From Thiotrichaceae bacterium UBA7359 (GTDB taxonomy: Bacteria > Pseudomonadota > Gammaproteobacteria > Eutrophobiales > Eutrophobiaceae), in contig CAJJDJ010000026.1 in the NCBI GenBank assembly GCA_905182825.1, positions 1-24,516 on the forward strand: DNA of 24,516 nt, given 5' to 3'. The position numbers were made by a program, and so were the translations under genes. The notes beneath the pieces are model-generated. The model had not been told where the DNA came from, did not search any database, and saw nothing but the letters and a program-made list of their open reading frames with translations. The first letter of the stretch is position 1. Every line of letters starts with the position of its first letter. Shown piece by piece: positions 1 to 8,284 of this stretch.

Positions 1-831
1 GATCACAGTCGTGATAAGGCTGGACTGACCTATATTTACCCGGTTTTTTCCCGTCGTGCCGGTGGGTTATCAATTGGTATCAATCTAAATATTAATAATG
101 CTTGTAACTGGCGTTGTATTTATTGCCAGGTCCCCGATTTAATTCGAGGTGCTGCGCCTGCAACTGATCTCGAGAAATTAGCTTATGAGTTACGAAATTT
201 CCTAACCGATGTAATATATGGTGATTTCTATGATAGGGAAGAGGTGGGAGATGAATATCGAGTAATTAAAGATGTCGCGATATCTGGAAACGGTGAACCG
301 ACTACAGCTGATGATTTTTATCAAGTTGTTAATTTGCTCGAATTGATATTAGAAGAATATAGCTTATTGAATTCCATCAAATGCGTACTAATCACTAATG
401 GGAGTATGGTGAGTCGAAGTAATATTAAGAATAGTTTGAAAAAGCTTGCCAGAATTAATGGTGAAGTTTGGTTTAAGATTGATAGTGCTACAACGCAGGG
501 CGTCGCTACCATAAATGAAGCCAAGGGTTCGTATGTGTCGACATTAAAAAGGTTAAAGATATCGGTTGATCATTGTCCTACTTGGATACAAACATGTGTG
601 TTTATGTATAAAAATAAACCGCCTTGTAAGGCAGAGACAGATGCCTATTTGAATTTACTTAAAGCAGTAGTAAGCCAAAACATACATGTGCGAGGCGTAT
701 TGCTTTATGGCGTTGAACGAAAATCTATGCAGCCAGGGGCAAAAGACATTAAAAAACTTCCGTCATCATGGCTTCAAAATTTTGCATCACGTATAAACGA
801 ATTAGCTATTAACGTTACGTTCACTCCTTAA
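1..831 (+). CDS. Radical SAM protein, 5' end cut off by window edge
   Basis: The reading frame is open from base 1, so the gene starts outside the window; 276 residues are visible. Residues 35-42 (bases 103-126) read CNWRCIYC, the CX3CX2C motif that binds the [4Fe-4S] cluster of radical SAM enzymes. It is preceded by a conserved-looking RRAGG...GINLN stretch, and SGNGEPTT further on is the glycine-rich SAM-contacting segment (the GGE-type motif). The first internal ATG (base 250) and the GTG at 244 lie after the iron-sulfur motif, so neither can be the true start. The visible length suggests that only a short N-terminal piece is missing. The reaction and substrate are not identifiable. The gene is convergent with the next gene, 57 bases away. 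The superfamily assignment is firm; the specific function is unknown. Confidence 0.85.
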   Translation, partial: DHSRDKAGLTYIYPVFSRRAGGLSIGINLNINNACNWRCIYCQVPDLIRGAAPATDLEKLAYELRNFLTDVIYGDFYDREEVGDEYRVIKDVAISGNGEPTTADDFYQVVNLLELILEEYSLLNSIKCVLITNGSMVSRSNIKNSLKKLARINGEVWFKIDSATTQGVATINEAKGSYVSTLKRLKISVDHCPTWIQTCVFMYKNKPPCKAETDAYLNLLKAVVSQNIHVRGVLLYGVERKSMQPGAKDIKKLPSSWLQNFASRINELAINVTFTP

Positions 832-888
832 ACAAGAGATACACTGCTCAGAGAAGACTCGAATTTTTTTAAATTTTTAGTTTTAGTT

Positions 889-1482
889 CTATTTCCATTC
901 ATAAACCGGCAAGTTTTTTTTCAAAATCCGTTCACATTTTGACAAGAAATAATCTGGATGTGTTCTACTACTTGTTTTATAAAAAAGGCCAGTGCCATCG
1001 CGAAGATCGAAATGTGCGTAGGCTTTTTTCTCTTGGTCTCCGCTATAGACATTGATCTTCGTGCTTGTTCCATTCCAAGAGTTGAATACATCACCATCCC
1101 AAAGTCCATTAACATTCTTGCCAAGAGGAGTGAATGAAATAAGAGTTTCTCCACTTTCTTCTACTGCAACAACAAATCCTATTGGTCTAACAATACCAGT
1201 AATAGATTCAATATATGTAGCTCTCGCTCTAAGCTCTAATTTCAAACCCAAAGTTGGCTTACTTATATATTTATCATTATTGGTTGGATCAGGAATCGCT
1301 TGTGCCATTTCACATATCATGCTGTATGAATCAGCATATTTTCCTGTTTGATAGAATGACGTAAAACTATTGTTTACAACATACGCTTTTTTCAAACTCA
1401 CTCCTATATCCGCAACTTCCGCATGAGAATTAATAGAAAAAAAACAAAACTGGAGTAATAGTAAAGTAAATATATATTTCAT
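889..1482 (-). CDS. Secreted protein of unknown function
   Basis: I do not recognise this 197-residue protein. Residues 1-21 form a classic Sec signal peptide: MKY, then a leucine/phenylalanine-rich core, then SHA before Glu22 as a likely signal peptidase I site. There is no lipobox at the cleavage site. The mature part is about 176 residues with two cysteines, Cys57 and Cys183 near the C-terminus, which could form a disulfide in the periplasm. A central Gly/Trp/Asn-rich stretch (GLWDGDVFNSWNGTS) and FDLRDGTG look like beta-structure. It lies 45 bases downstream of the glycosyltransferase gene on the same strand, so co-transcription is possible. No clear Shine-Dalgarno sequence precedes the ATG. 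The reading frame and signal peptide are clear; nothing supports a specific function. Confidence 0.7.
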   Translation of the reverse strand: MKYIFTLLLLQFCFFSINSHAEVADIGVSLKKAYVVNNSFTSFYQTGKYADSYSMICEMAQAIPDPTNNDKYISKPTLGLKLELRARATYIESITGIVRPIGFVVAVEESGETLISFTPLGKNVNGLWDGDVFNSWNGTSTKINVYSGDQEKKAYAHFDLRDGTGLFYKTSSRTHPDYFLSKCERILKKNLPVYEWK

Positions 1483-1527
1483 TATGATTATTTTTTATTT
1501 TATATTAGACGAATAAGCAATTTTTTT

Positions 1528-3027
1528 TTATTCCATGACTAACCAGATTCGCCACATACTAGTCCGCGATGTCCAATTATTAATGTTTATTTTTAAAATC
1601 CAATCGGGCAATGCCTGACAAGCAAGCGTATATGAAAGGTTCGCATCATCCAATTGTTTACTTCGATTACGTTTTCGCGAGGCATAGATTATCTGTTTGT
1701 GCGGATACTGTTCTATTATCTTCACAATTTGATTTTCATTGATGATTGATATTACAGGAAGATTGATTGCGTTATAAAAATCTAAATTTAATTCTGCGGG
1801 ATCAGTATAAGAACCATCTTCATCTAAAACTAATAACAATGATGATGATTTAGTTGCTATTGGGATTAAACAATTCTGCCATAATGCCACCTCTTTACTA
1901 GCCGGTAAGGATACGGTAAGTATGATGAGAATGAAATTTACAAATAGAGATATTCCTAATATCGAATACCAGGAATACTTAACAAAATTATATTCCATAA
2001 ACTTGAATTTTTCATTCATTTCAACACATATTAGCGCGAACATTACTGGCACAAAGGGCAGGAGTGGGAATAGGTAACGCATCTCTTTATGCCCAAAACA
2101 CATATGAAAAAAAACAAATGGGATTGTCAACCAGGTAATTGAATGAAGAGGAAAAAACAACCAAAAGACAACGACCACTATGGGCAAGAATAAGGTGATT
2201 GGTGGGATTAGTTGTAATGATGAGTACTGAATATAAAACCACCAAGGTTCACCAGTCGAGCTGATACCACCTGATAAGGAAGTTAATCCATCGTAATGCC
2301 ACTTAAAGTAATTCCATGAACTAACTGTCGGTTCGCCATATAACCACCAGTCAAACGCTCCACCAAGCATTATCGTTAATAAACCGGCGATTAAAATATA
2401 GGTTAAGTTAATATGATTTATTCGGTGGATGAACACCATCCATAATCCAAGACCAAACAACATAAAACCAACTTGATATCTTGCTAGAAATGCCAATCCT
2501 AAAAAAAAGCCAACCGCTAAATAACGTTGAGCATTAGGAGGGTTCGTACTTAAAAACAATCCATAACCTAAAATAAAGAATGAGGTTGACCAACCCTCGG
2601 ATGAAAAACGAACATTAATAAACAACAAAATCCAAGAAAAAAGTAGAAAAAATACTGTCCAATTAAGTACACTTCCCGAGCCTATATCTTTGATTATTAT
2701 TTTTATAAAGACAATTGTTGCAACAAGAGATATTGACGCGCTTAATAAACGGTAAAAAAAAGCAATACTAAAAGGGGAACTTATCCCGACTGATTCACTT
2801 ACTGTAGATAGTAAATATGCAACATATGGCTGAAAACCACTTCTAACACCCGCCTCAAATTCCCACATTAACTGACTTTGCATGTCTACACCCATTCTTG
2901 CAGCAGCAAAGCTGAGAATTTGAGCATATTCGTCATCGTGATAATGACCAACACTAAACCATGCGACTAAAATATGTAGTATTACGGCCGTAAATAGCCA
3001 ATATTTATAATTTGACAAGAAATTCAT
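1528..3027 (-). CDS. Polytopic glycosyltransferase, ALG9/PIG-B (GT22)-like
   Basis: A 499-residue membrane protein with roughly ten hydrophobic segments and a C-terminal soluble tail of about 110 residues. The first loop after TM1 carries HYHDDEYAQ (residues 28-36), the acidic loop typical of GT-C glycosyltransferases that use polyprenyl-phosphate-linked sugars. Further matches to the GT22 family (ALG9, PIG-B/GPI mannosyltransferases) are the RSGFQPY segment near residue 61, a basic-aromatic ARYQVGF, DWWLYG near 225-230, and HKEMRYLFP at 312-320, the family's HKE-R signature. GT22 members transfer mannose from dolichol-phosphate-mannose. The bacterial donor and acceptor here cannot be inferred; a cell-surface glycan or lipid is likely. 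The gene is divergent from the aminotransferase gene. The GT-C fold is confident, the GT22 subfamily moderately so. Confidence 0.75.
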   Translation of the reverse strand: MNFLSNYKYWLFTAVILHILVAWFSVGHYHDDEYAQILSFAAARMGVDMQSQLMWEFEAGVRSGFQPYVAYLLSTVSESVGISSPFSIAFFYRLLSASISLVATIVFIKIIIKDIGSGSVLNWTVFFLLFSWILLFINVRFSSEGWSTSFFILGYGLFLSTNPPNAQRYLAVGFFLGLAFLARYQVGFMLFGLGLWMVFIHRINHINLTYILIAGLLTIMLGGAFDWWLYGEPTVSSWNYFKWHYDGLTSLSGGISSTGEPWWFYIQYSSLQLIPPITLFLPIVVVVFWLFFPLHSITWLTIPFVFFHMCFGHKEMRYLFPLLPFVPVMFALICVEMNEKFKFMEYNFVKYSWYSILGISLFVNFILIILTVSLPASKEVALWQNCLIPIATKSSSLLLVLDEDGSYTDPAELNLDFYNAINLPVISIINENQIVKIIEQYPHKQIIYASRKRNRSKQLDDANLSYTLACQALPDWILKININNWTSRTSMWRIWLVME

Positions 3028-3340
3028 TCAAGAAATAATAACGTTTATATATTCAAGTCCATATTAAAACAATAAATAGTTTGAAGTAAGAGCCCAGAAA
3101 ACATTATTATTCTTAGAGTTATAAACAAAGCTATTCTATCATTGTTAATTTTGATGAGTAGTTCATGAAAAATATAGAAACGAATTAGACTTCCAATAGT
3201 TAATTTAACATAATATACATTATGCGCAGTTTCACATTAAAGAGAAATATTATAAAGCTTTTTAAATATTCCCTAATGATAGGTTACTTTCACTGCAAAC
3301 AAAAAAAATAGTCAATTTTTATGGTATAAATATTCCTATA
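3028..3340. other. AT-rich divergent intergenic region
   Basis: This 313-base spacer separates the start of the glycosyltransferase gene (left, minus strand) from the start of the aminotransferase gene (right, plus strand). It should hold promoters for both. I see no open reading frame of note, no tRNA-like structure and no strong hairpin. The only clear signal is the extended -10 element at its right edge, listed separately. Confidence 0.6.
3322..3330 (+). promoter_or_regulatory. Extended -10 promoter element for the aminotransferase gene
   Basis: TGGTATAAA at 3322-3330 fits the extended -10 pattern (TG, one base, then TATAAA). The ATG is only ten bases after its end, which predicts a leader of about 3-5 bases. 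No -35 hexamer of quality is visible, as expected for extended -10 promoters. No Shine-Dalgarno sequence is present before the ATG. Confidence 0.4.
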
Positions 3341-4480
3341 ATGAGTATTGAACGAATAATCAAAGAAGAATTTCAAATAGATGAAGGTATCTGTTATTTA
3401 AACCATGCAGCTATATCGCCTTGGCCTGAAAGAACAAGTAAAGCTGTTCAACAATTTGCGGTAGAAAACAGCTCCCATGGAGCCTCTAAATATTCATCGT
3501 GGTTAAAGCTTGAACACACGCTGAAAATTCAATTGAAAAATCTTATCAATGCTCCTTCACATAATGATATTGCGATATTAAAAAGTACATCAGAAGCACT
3601 GTCAGTAGTAGCAGAAGGTATAAATTGGAAATTTGGAGATAATATTGTAAGTACAGATGAAGAATTTCCCTCTAATAGAATCCCTTGGCTCGCACAAGAG
3701 AAAAAAGGTGTGGAGTTGAGACAGATAAGTCTATCTCAAAATTTATTCCCGGAAGAAGCATTAATTAGCGCATGTGATGACAAAACACGATTATTAACAA
3801 TAAGTTCTGTGCAATATGCAACAGGTAAACGCCTTGATTTAATGTTACTTGGTGAATATTGCCACAAGAAAAAAATATTATTTTGTGTCGATGCTATTCA
3901 AAGTTTAGGAGCCTTCCCTTTTGATTGTCAGGCTATAAAGGCTGACTTTGTAATGGCCGATGCTCATAAGTGGATGTTAGGGCCCGAAGGTATTGCATTA
4001 TTTTATTGCAAAGAAGAAATTAGAAGTTCGCTTATTTTGCATCAATATGGATGGCATATGCTCGAAGATATTGGTAATTATGATTCTAATGATTTGAAAT
4101 ATTCTAATACGGGTCGACGTTTCGAATGTGGGAGTCCTAATATGCTTGGAATCCATGCTTTGTCAGCTAGTTTATCTTTAATAGAAGAAGTTGGCATGAA
4201 GAATATATCGAATAATATCATTGATAATGTGACATATATGATTGAATTATTGAAGCATATACCAAATCTGAAATTTATTTCTCCTACAAATAAAAATCAC
4301 TATGCGGGGATAATCACATTCACGATTGAAGGCGTTAATATCCCTCAACTTTATTCTAAGCTAACGGAGAACATGTTGATATGCGCAAATCGGAAGGGAG
4401 GGATAAGATTTTCACCTCATTTTTACACTAGTAAAAAAATAATAGATAAGTCACTTGAGATATTGACTCGATCTATCTAA
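3341..4480 (+). CDS. Aminotransferase class V family protein (PLP-dependent)
   Basis: A 379-residue fold-type I PLP enzyme of the class V aminotransferase family (NifS, isopenicillin N epimerase and kynureninase relatives). The N-terminal CYLNHAAISPWP is the usual substrate-loop start of this family. Asp184 in VDAIQSLG should contact the pyridine nitrogen. Lys210 in ADAHKWMLGPEG is the Schiff-base lysine, preceded by His209. Length is normal for the family. A mobile cysteine loop of the kind used by cysteine desulfurases is not apparent, so an aminotransferase, lyase or epimerase role is as likely as desulfuration. The substrate cannot be assigned. Its stop codon lies one base before the end of the convergent TatD-family gene. 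Family assignment is firm. Confidence 0.85.
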   Translation: MSIERIIKEEFQIDEGICYLNHAAISPWPERTSKAVQQFAVENSSHGASKYSSWLKLEHTLKIQLKNLINAPSHNDIAILKSTSEALSVVAEGINWKFGDNIVSTDEEFPSNRIPWLAQEKKGVELRQISLSQNLFPEEALISACDDKTRLLTISSVQYATGKRLDLMLLGEYCHKKKILFCVDAIQSLGAFPFDCQAIKADFVMADAHKWMLGPEGIALFYCKEEIRSSLILHQYGWHMLEDIGNYDSNDLKYSNTGRRFECGSPNMLGIHALSASLSLIEEVGMKNISNNIIDNVTYMIELLKHIPNLKFISPTNKNHYAGIITFTIEGVNIPQLYSKLTENMLICANRKGGIRFSPHFYTSKKIIDKSLEILTRSI

Positions 4481-4481
4481 T

Positions 4482-5246
4482 TTAGTTGAATAATTTATTG
4501 TAATTATTCGTAGTTTGCTTTGCTAATACATCAAAATTAATTTCTTTCAAATCCGAAATAAATTCTGCAACATGGCGAACATAAGCAGGTTGGTTCGTTT
4601 TTCCTCTGAACGGAACCGGTGCCAAATATGGAGAATCTGTTTCAACTAGCATTTGTTTGAGTGGGACAAGTTTGGCCACATCTTGAAGCTCTTTTGCGTT
4701 CTTAAAGGTTACGATGCCAGAAAAAGAAATGAGAAAATTAAGCTCCATTGCTGCTTGTGCCGTTTCCCAATCTTCAACAAAGCAATGCATAACCCCTCCA
4801 ACTTGAGCAGCTCCTTCTTCTTTTAATATACGGATTACATCATCTTTAGACTCACGAGTATGTATTATCAAAGGTTTATCTAGTTCTTTAGCGACATTAA
4901 TGTGAGTTCGAAATCGTGCACGTTGCCAGCTCAAATCTCCTTCACTTCGAAAATAATCAAGTCCAGTTTCTCCTATTGCTACAACTTCATCCCGACTCGC
5001 TAAAGCTAAAATTTCTTCTATGACAGGTTCTTTTATCAATTCAGTATTAGGGTGAATTCCGACAGAAGCTGAGATCATGCTATTTTCACTGGCTAATTTA
5101 ATAATGTCAGGTGAGCCATCAAGATCTATCGCAACGCAAAGCATGTGTTCAATATCATTTTGTTTTGCATTATTTATTATTTGTTTGACAGAGAACTCTT
5201 CATTTAACAATGGAATGTGGCAATGGGAATCTATCAACGAAGACAT
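4482..5246 (-). CDS. ycfH: TatD-family metal-dependent hydrolase (YcfH type)
   Basis: A 254-residue metal-dependent hydrolase of the TatD DNase family. Metal-binding and catalytic positions are all present: His8 and His10 in DSHCH, Glu93 in GETGLDYFR, His129 in IIHTRES, His154 in MHCF and Asp204 in ETDSPYLAP. Family members act as metal-dependent deoxyribonucleases or phosphoesterases in the cytoplasm. Sequence and position next to holB match E. coli YcfH rather than TatD itself. It is the last gene of the long minus-strand operon, 43 bases after pilZ. The first ATG gives a normal N-terminus directly before the HxH motif, although no strong Shine-Dalgarno sequence precedes it. Confidence 0.93.
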   Translation of the reverse strand: MSSLIDSHCHIPLLNEEFSVKQIINNAKQNDIEHMLCVAIDLDGSPDIIKLASENSMISASVGIHPNTELIKEPVIEEILALASRDEVVAIGETGLDYFRSEGDLSWQRARFRTHINVAKELDKPLIIHTRESKDDVIRILKEEGAAQVGGVMHCFVEDWETAQAAMELNFLISFSGIVTFKNAKELQDVAKLVPLKQMLVETDSPYLAPVPFRGKTNQPAYVRHVAEFISDLKEINFDVLAKQTTNNYNKLFN

Positions 5247-5289
5247 GCTTGCAGCTAAAATTATTATTAAAATTAGTTGTTTAAGATAA

Positions 5290-5643
5290 TTAAATAGTAT
5301 GTGTTGGACGATCTGATTTTAATGCACCAGCTAATTGTTTTTCAATCTTATTTTTGGTGGCACCTTTATCCAATTCGCTGAATTGCACTCCTATGCCAGC
5401 AATTTTGTTACCTTGAGCCCCTACCGGAGTAATCCAAGCAACTTTACCCGCTATAGGTAATTTTTCTTTACTATCAGTTAAGGTTAATAGCATGAAAACT
5501 TCATCTCTTAATTTATAGGTTTTAGGTGTGGGTATAAAAATGCCACCATTTTTTAAATATGGCATATATGAAGCATAAAGCGCACTTTTATTTTTTATGT
5601 TTAAGGATAAGATGCCTTGTTTTGTATTATTAGCTGCGGCCAT
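5290..5643 (-). CDS. pilZ: Type IV pilus assembly protein PilZ
   Basis: A 117-residue single PilZ domain. The run through LYASYMPYLKNGGIFIPT, YKLRDEVFMLLTL, GKVAWITPVGAQGNK and GIGVQF follows the Pseudomonas aeruginosa PilZ protein closely. As in that protein, the RxxxR and D/NxSxxG residues that bind cyclic di-GMP are absent. True PilZ orthologues work in type IV pilus assembly (with PilB and FimX) without binding the nucleotide. The gene sits 15 bases after holB, the same place as in Pseudomonas, inside the replication/fatty-acid operon. It implies that the organism makes type IV pili, but no other pilus gene is in the window. Confidence 0.92.
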   Translation of the reverse strand: MAAANNTKQGILSLNIKNKSALYASYMPYLKNGGIFIPTPKTYKLRDEVFMLLTLTDSKEKLPIAGKVAWITPVGAQGNKIAGIGVQFSELDKGATKNKIEKQLAGALKSDRPTHTI

Positions 5644-5658
5644 TCACCTTTACTCCAG

Positions 5659-6657
5659 TTAATTTCCTGTTTCAGGATTATTCCAATAGAACAAAATCTC
5701 TTCTAATATGTTCAGAGTATTATAATTCATATGTGCAAGTGATTGCTGATGTTTTAATAATACAAAATCAAAATTTCTTATCAATGATACCAAGTCTAAT
5801 GAATTTACAATGTCTTGCAAGTCTTCTTTCAAATCAAGATTCATCAGGTGTGATTTTTCACAAAATAGTTTAAGACGAATCAGATCCAGTATTATTTGCA
5901 TCAACCAGTTAAGAATATTCTCGATTTCCAATTTTTGCCAATTTGCAGCAATTTGTACGGTGTCACAGCTCTTAATACTCATCGATTTTAAATCTTCTAA
6001 TAATATGATTCGAAATTCTAATTGCTCACCCTCAATTAACGATAGTGCTCTTAACGGCCCTCCTCCAGATAAACGAAATAATGCTTCTGCAGAATATTTT
6101 GTATCAACTAATTTATTTTTAAGCCAATCTATATCGGCTTCGGTATGGGCGGGTTTAAAATCTATTCGCTGGCAACGACTTCTTATTGTTATTGGCAATT
6201 TAGAAGGCATATTGCTCAGAAGAAATAACATAGATTGGGAAGGTGGCTCTTCTAGTGTTTTCAACAATGCATTAGCTGTTGATCGATTCATTGCATCGGC
6301 AGGCTCAATTATGACAATTTTTCGTTTACCAGTAAAACTTTTTAAAGTGACATATTCAATTAATTCACGAATCTGAGCGATTTTAATTTGCTTACCGCTA
6401 TCTTCAGGTTCGATATAATTCAAATCAGGATGATTTCCGGCAATATATAGTCGACAACTTTTACAAATACCGCAGGCGATATTACTTATTGTTTGATGAG
6501 ACAAACATAAAAGTTGCATGGCGGCTGATTGTGCAAATTCCTTTAGACCTATACCTTTCGGACCAGAAAGCAAAATAGCGTGAGGCAATCTGTTTTGTTG
6601 TTGCATCTTCTGAAATCTTTGCCATTGAGTATTTTGCCACGGATATATTTTGGTCAT
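5659..6657 (-). CDS. holB: DNA polymerase III delta' subunit
   Basis: The 332-residue clamp-loader subunit delta', which works with the delta and tau/gamma subunits to load the beta clamp. The N-terminal AAA+ domain has a degenerate P-loop (SGPKGIGLKE), as expected because delta' does not hydrolyse ATP. Cys51, Cys62, Cys65 and Cys68 form the zinc module also seen in E. coli delta'. LLKTLEEPP and the SRC motif in IRSRCQRIDF are clamp-loader hallmarks. Its ATG overlaps the tmk stop by four bases (ATGA), which indicates translational coupling. Confidence 0.95.
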   Translation of the reverse strand: MTKIYPWQNTQWQRFQKMQQQNRLPHAILLSGPKGIGLKEFAQSAAMQLLCLSHQTISNIACGICKSCRLYIAGNHPDLNYIEPEDSGKQIKIAQIRELIEYVTLKSFTGKRKIVIIEPADAMNRSTANALLKTLEEPPSQSMLFLLSNMPSKLPITIRSRCQRIDFKPAHTEADIDWLKNKLVDTKYSAEALFRLSGGGPLRALSLIEGEQLEFRIILLEDLKSMSIKSCDTVQIAANWQKLEIENILNWLMQIILDLIRLKLFCEKSHLMNLDLKEDLQDIVNSLDLVSLIRNFDFVLLKHQQSLAHMNYNTLNILEEILFYWNNPETGN

Positions 6658-7274
6658 AAATACTTTTGTAATACTTTATATGTTTGCTGTTTCACGTTTT
6701 CTAAAGATTTGCCTGCGTCAATGATTCGAAAACGTTTAGGTTCGTTATTTGCCCTGTGAAGGTAGCACGAACGAATACGTTTAAACAGAAGTATGTCTTC
6801 TTGTTCAAATCTGTCTGCTTGACTTCTCCTTCCCGCACGATGTAATCCGATTTCAACATCAAGATCAAATAATAAAGTAAGGCTAGGTTTCAAACCTAGC
6901 TGAACCCAGTCTTCGAGTGTCTTTATTCGTGACTCTTCGATTCCTCTGCCTCCTCCCTGATATGCATAACTAGCATCAGTAAATCTATCACAAATAACAA
7001 TTTGATCTAATGCTAAAGCAGGTCTTATTACTTCTTCTATATGTTGCCTCCTTGCAGCAAACATTAATAGGAGTTCAGTACTACTTTCTAATCCACTATT
7101 GTTACTGTCTAAAAGCACTTTCCTTATCTGCTCTCCAGTATCTGTTCCTCCTGGTTCGCGTGTTTGAATGACCTCGTGGCCGGCACGAGTGAACAGTTCG
7201 GAAATATAATCCATCAAACTGCTTTTACCAGCACCTTCAATACCTTCTAGCGTTATAAATAAACCTTTTTGCAT
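6654..7274 (-). CDS. tmk: Thymidylate kinase
   Basis: The 206-residue dTMP kinase, which phosphorylates dTMP to dTDP with ATP. The P-loop GIEGAGKSS is at residues 11-19. TREPGGT at 38-44 and DRF at 96-98, followed by YAYQGGGRG, are the dTMP-binding signature. A basic RAGRRSQADRFE segment forms the lid. Length is standard. It starts two bases after mltG ends and its stop overlaps the holB start, so it is tightly embedded in the operon. Confidence 0.96.
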   Translation of the reverse strand: MQKGLFITLEGIEGAGKSSLMDYISELFTRAGHEVIQTREPGGTDTGEQIRKVLLDSNNSGLESSTELLLMFAARRQHIEEVIRPALALDQIVICDRFTDASYAYQGGGRGIEESRIKTLEDWVQLGLKPSLTLLFDLDVEIGLHRAGRRSQADRFEQEDILLFKRIRSCYLHRANNEPKRFRIIDAGKSLENVKQQTYKVLQKYL

Positions 7275-7276
7275 TG

Positions 7277-8284
7277 TTAATTATTTTTCTTTAACTGATA
7301 TTTTACGACAGCCTGATTATGCTCTTTCAGCGTATCTGAAAAATAATGTGAGCCATCTCCTTTTGCGACAAAATATAATGATTTACCTTTTTCTGGATTT
7401 AATGCTGCGTGAATCGCTTCTCGACCAACCAATGCAATTGGACTAGGAGGTAAGCCCTTATAGCGATAAGTGTTGTAGGGTGAATCTATATTAAGATCTT
7501 TTTTGCGTATATCACCATTGAATTCTTTTCCTATCGCATAAATTACCGTTGGATCCGTTTGCAGTTTCATTCCTTTATTTAAGCGTCGAATGAATACTCC
7601 AGCAATGGTACTACGTTCACTAGCCAGACTCGTTTCTTTTTCTATGATAGAAGCCATAATTAAAGCTTCATATGGTGTTTTGTATGGTAAATCTTTAGCA
7701 GAGGATTGCCACTCTTCATTTAACACATCATGTAAACGGAGATAGGCTCTTTGTAAAAATTCTTTGTCAGTAGTGCCTTTGGGGAAATTATATGTATCTG
7801 GAAAGAACAATCCTTCGGTCACTTTATTTGGATACCCTAGTTGAATCATAATGTTTTCTGATCCATCAAAATATAACGTATGTTCTAATAAATCAGTTAG
7901 ATTAATTGCTTGTACCATATCTGCAACTTGCCAACCTTCAACAATTGTAAACGAGTATTGAATTACTTTTCCTGAAACTAGAAGGTTTAGAAGATCGACA
8001 GGATTTAATTCAGGCTTTAATAAGTATTCACCTGATTTGATATTATTTGTTTTCCTGGTGTGTAGAGCCAGAATTTTAAAGTAACCTGTTTTTTTTATCA
8101 GATCGAGCTTCTTGAGTTTTTTGTTTACGTCTGAAAAGCTCATGCCCGGCAAAACTTCAAAAATAATTTGTTTTTTAATACTTAAAGAAGTTTCGAGAAA
8201 AGTTTGATACTCTTTGTAGAGAAAAGCAATAGTGACTAAAAAGGAAAGAGAAAGTACTACTGTAAATCCAAAAAGACGTTTCAT
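7277..8284 (-). CDS. mltG: Endolytic murein transglycosylase MltG
   Basis: A 335-residue YceG/MltG protein, an inner-membrane lytic transglycosylase that cleaves nascent peptidoglycan strands and helps set glycan length. A single N-terminal membrane anchor spans about residues 5-23, followed by a LysM-like region (about 40-105) and the YceG catalytic domain. The catalytic glutamate lies in ASIIEKETS (Glu215). Downstream hallmarks QTDPTVIYAIG, YNTYRYKGLPPSPI and LYFVAKGDGSHYFS are intact. Its ATG overlaps the pabC stop (ATGA). Confidence 0.95.
   Translation of the reverse strand: MKRLFGFTVVLSLSFLVTIAFLYKEYQTFLETSLSIKKQIIFEVLPGMSFSDVNKKLKKLDLIKKTGYFKILALHTRKTNNIKSGEYLLKPELNPVDLLNLLVSGKVIQYSFTIVEGWQVADMVQAINLTDLLEHTLYFDGSENIMIQLGYPNKVTEGLFFPDTYNFPKGTTDKEFLQRAYLRLHDVLNEEWQSSAKDLPYKTPYEALIMASIIEKETSLASERSTIAGVFIRRLNKGMKLQTDPTVIYAIGKEFNGDIRKKDLNIDSPYNTYRYKGLPPSPIALVGREAIHAALNPEKGKSLYFVAKGDGSHYFSDTLKEHNQAVVKYQLKKNN

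Noticed and set aside
244..831. Separate 195-residue gene starting with GTG at 244
   Set aside because: The frame is open to base 1 and encodes the radical SAM cluster motif upstream, so this is an internal codon of one larger gene.
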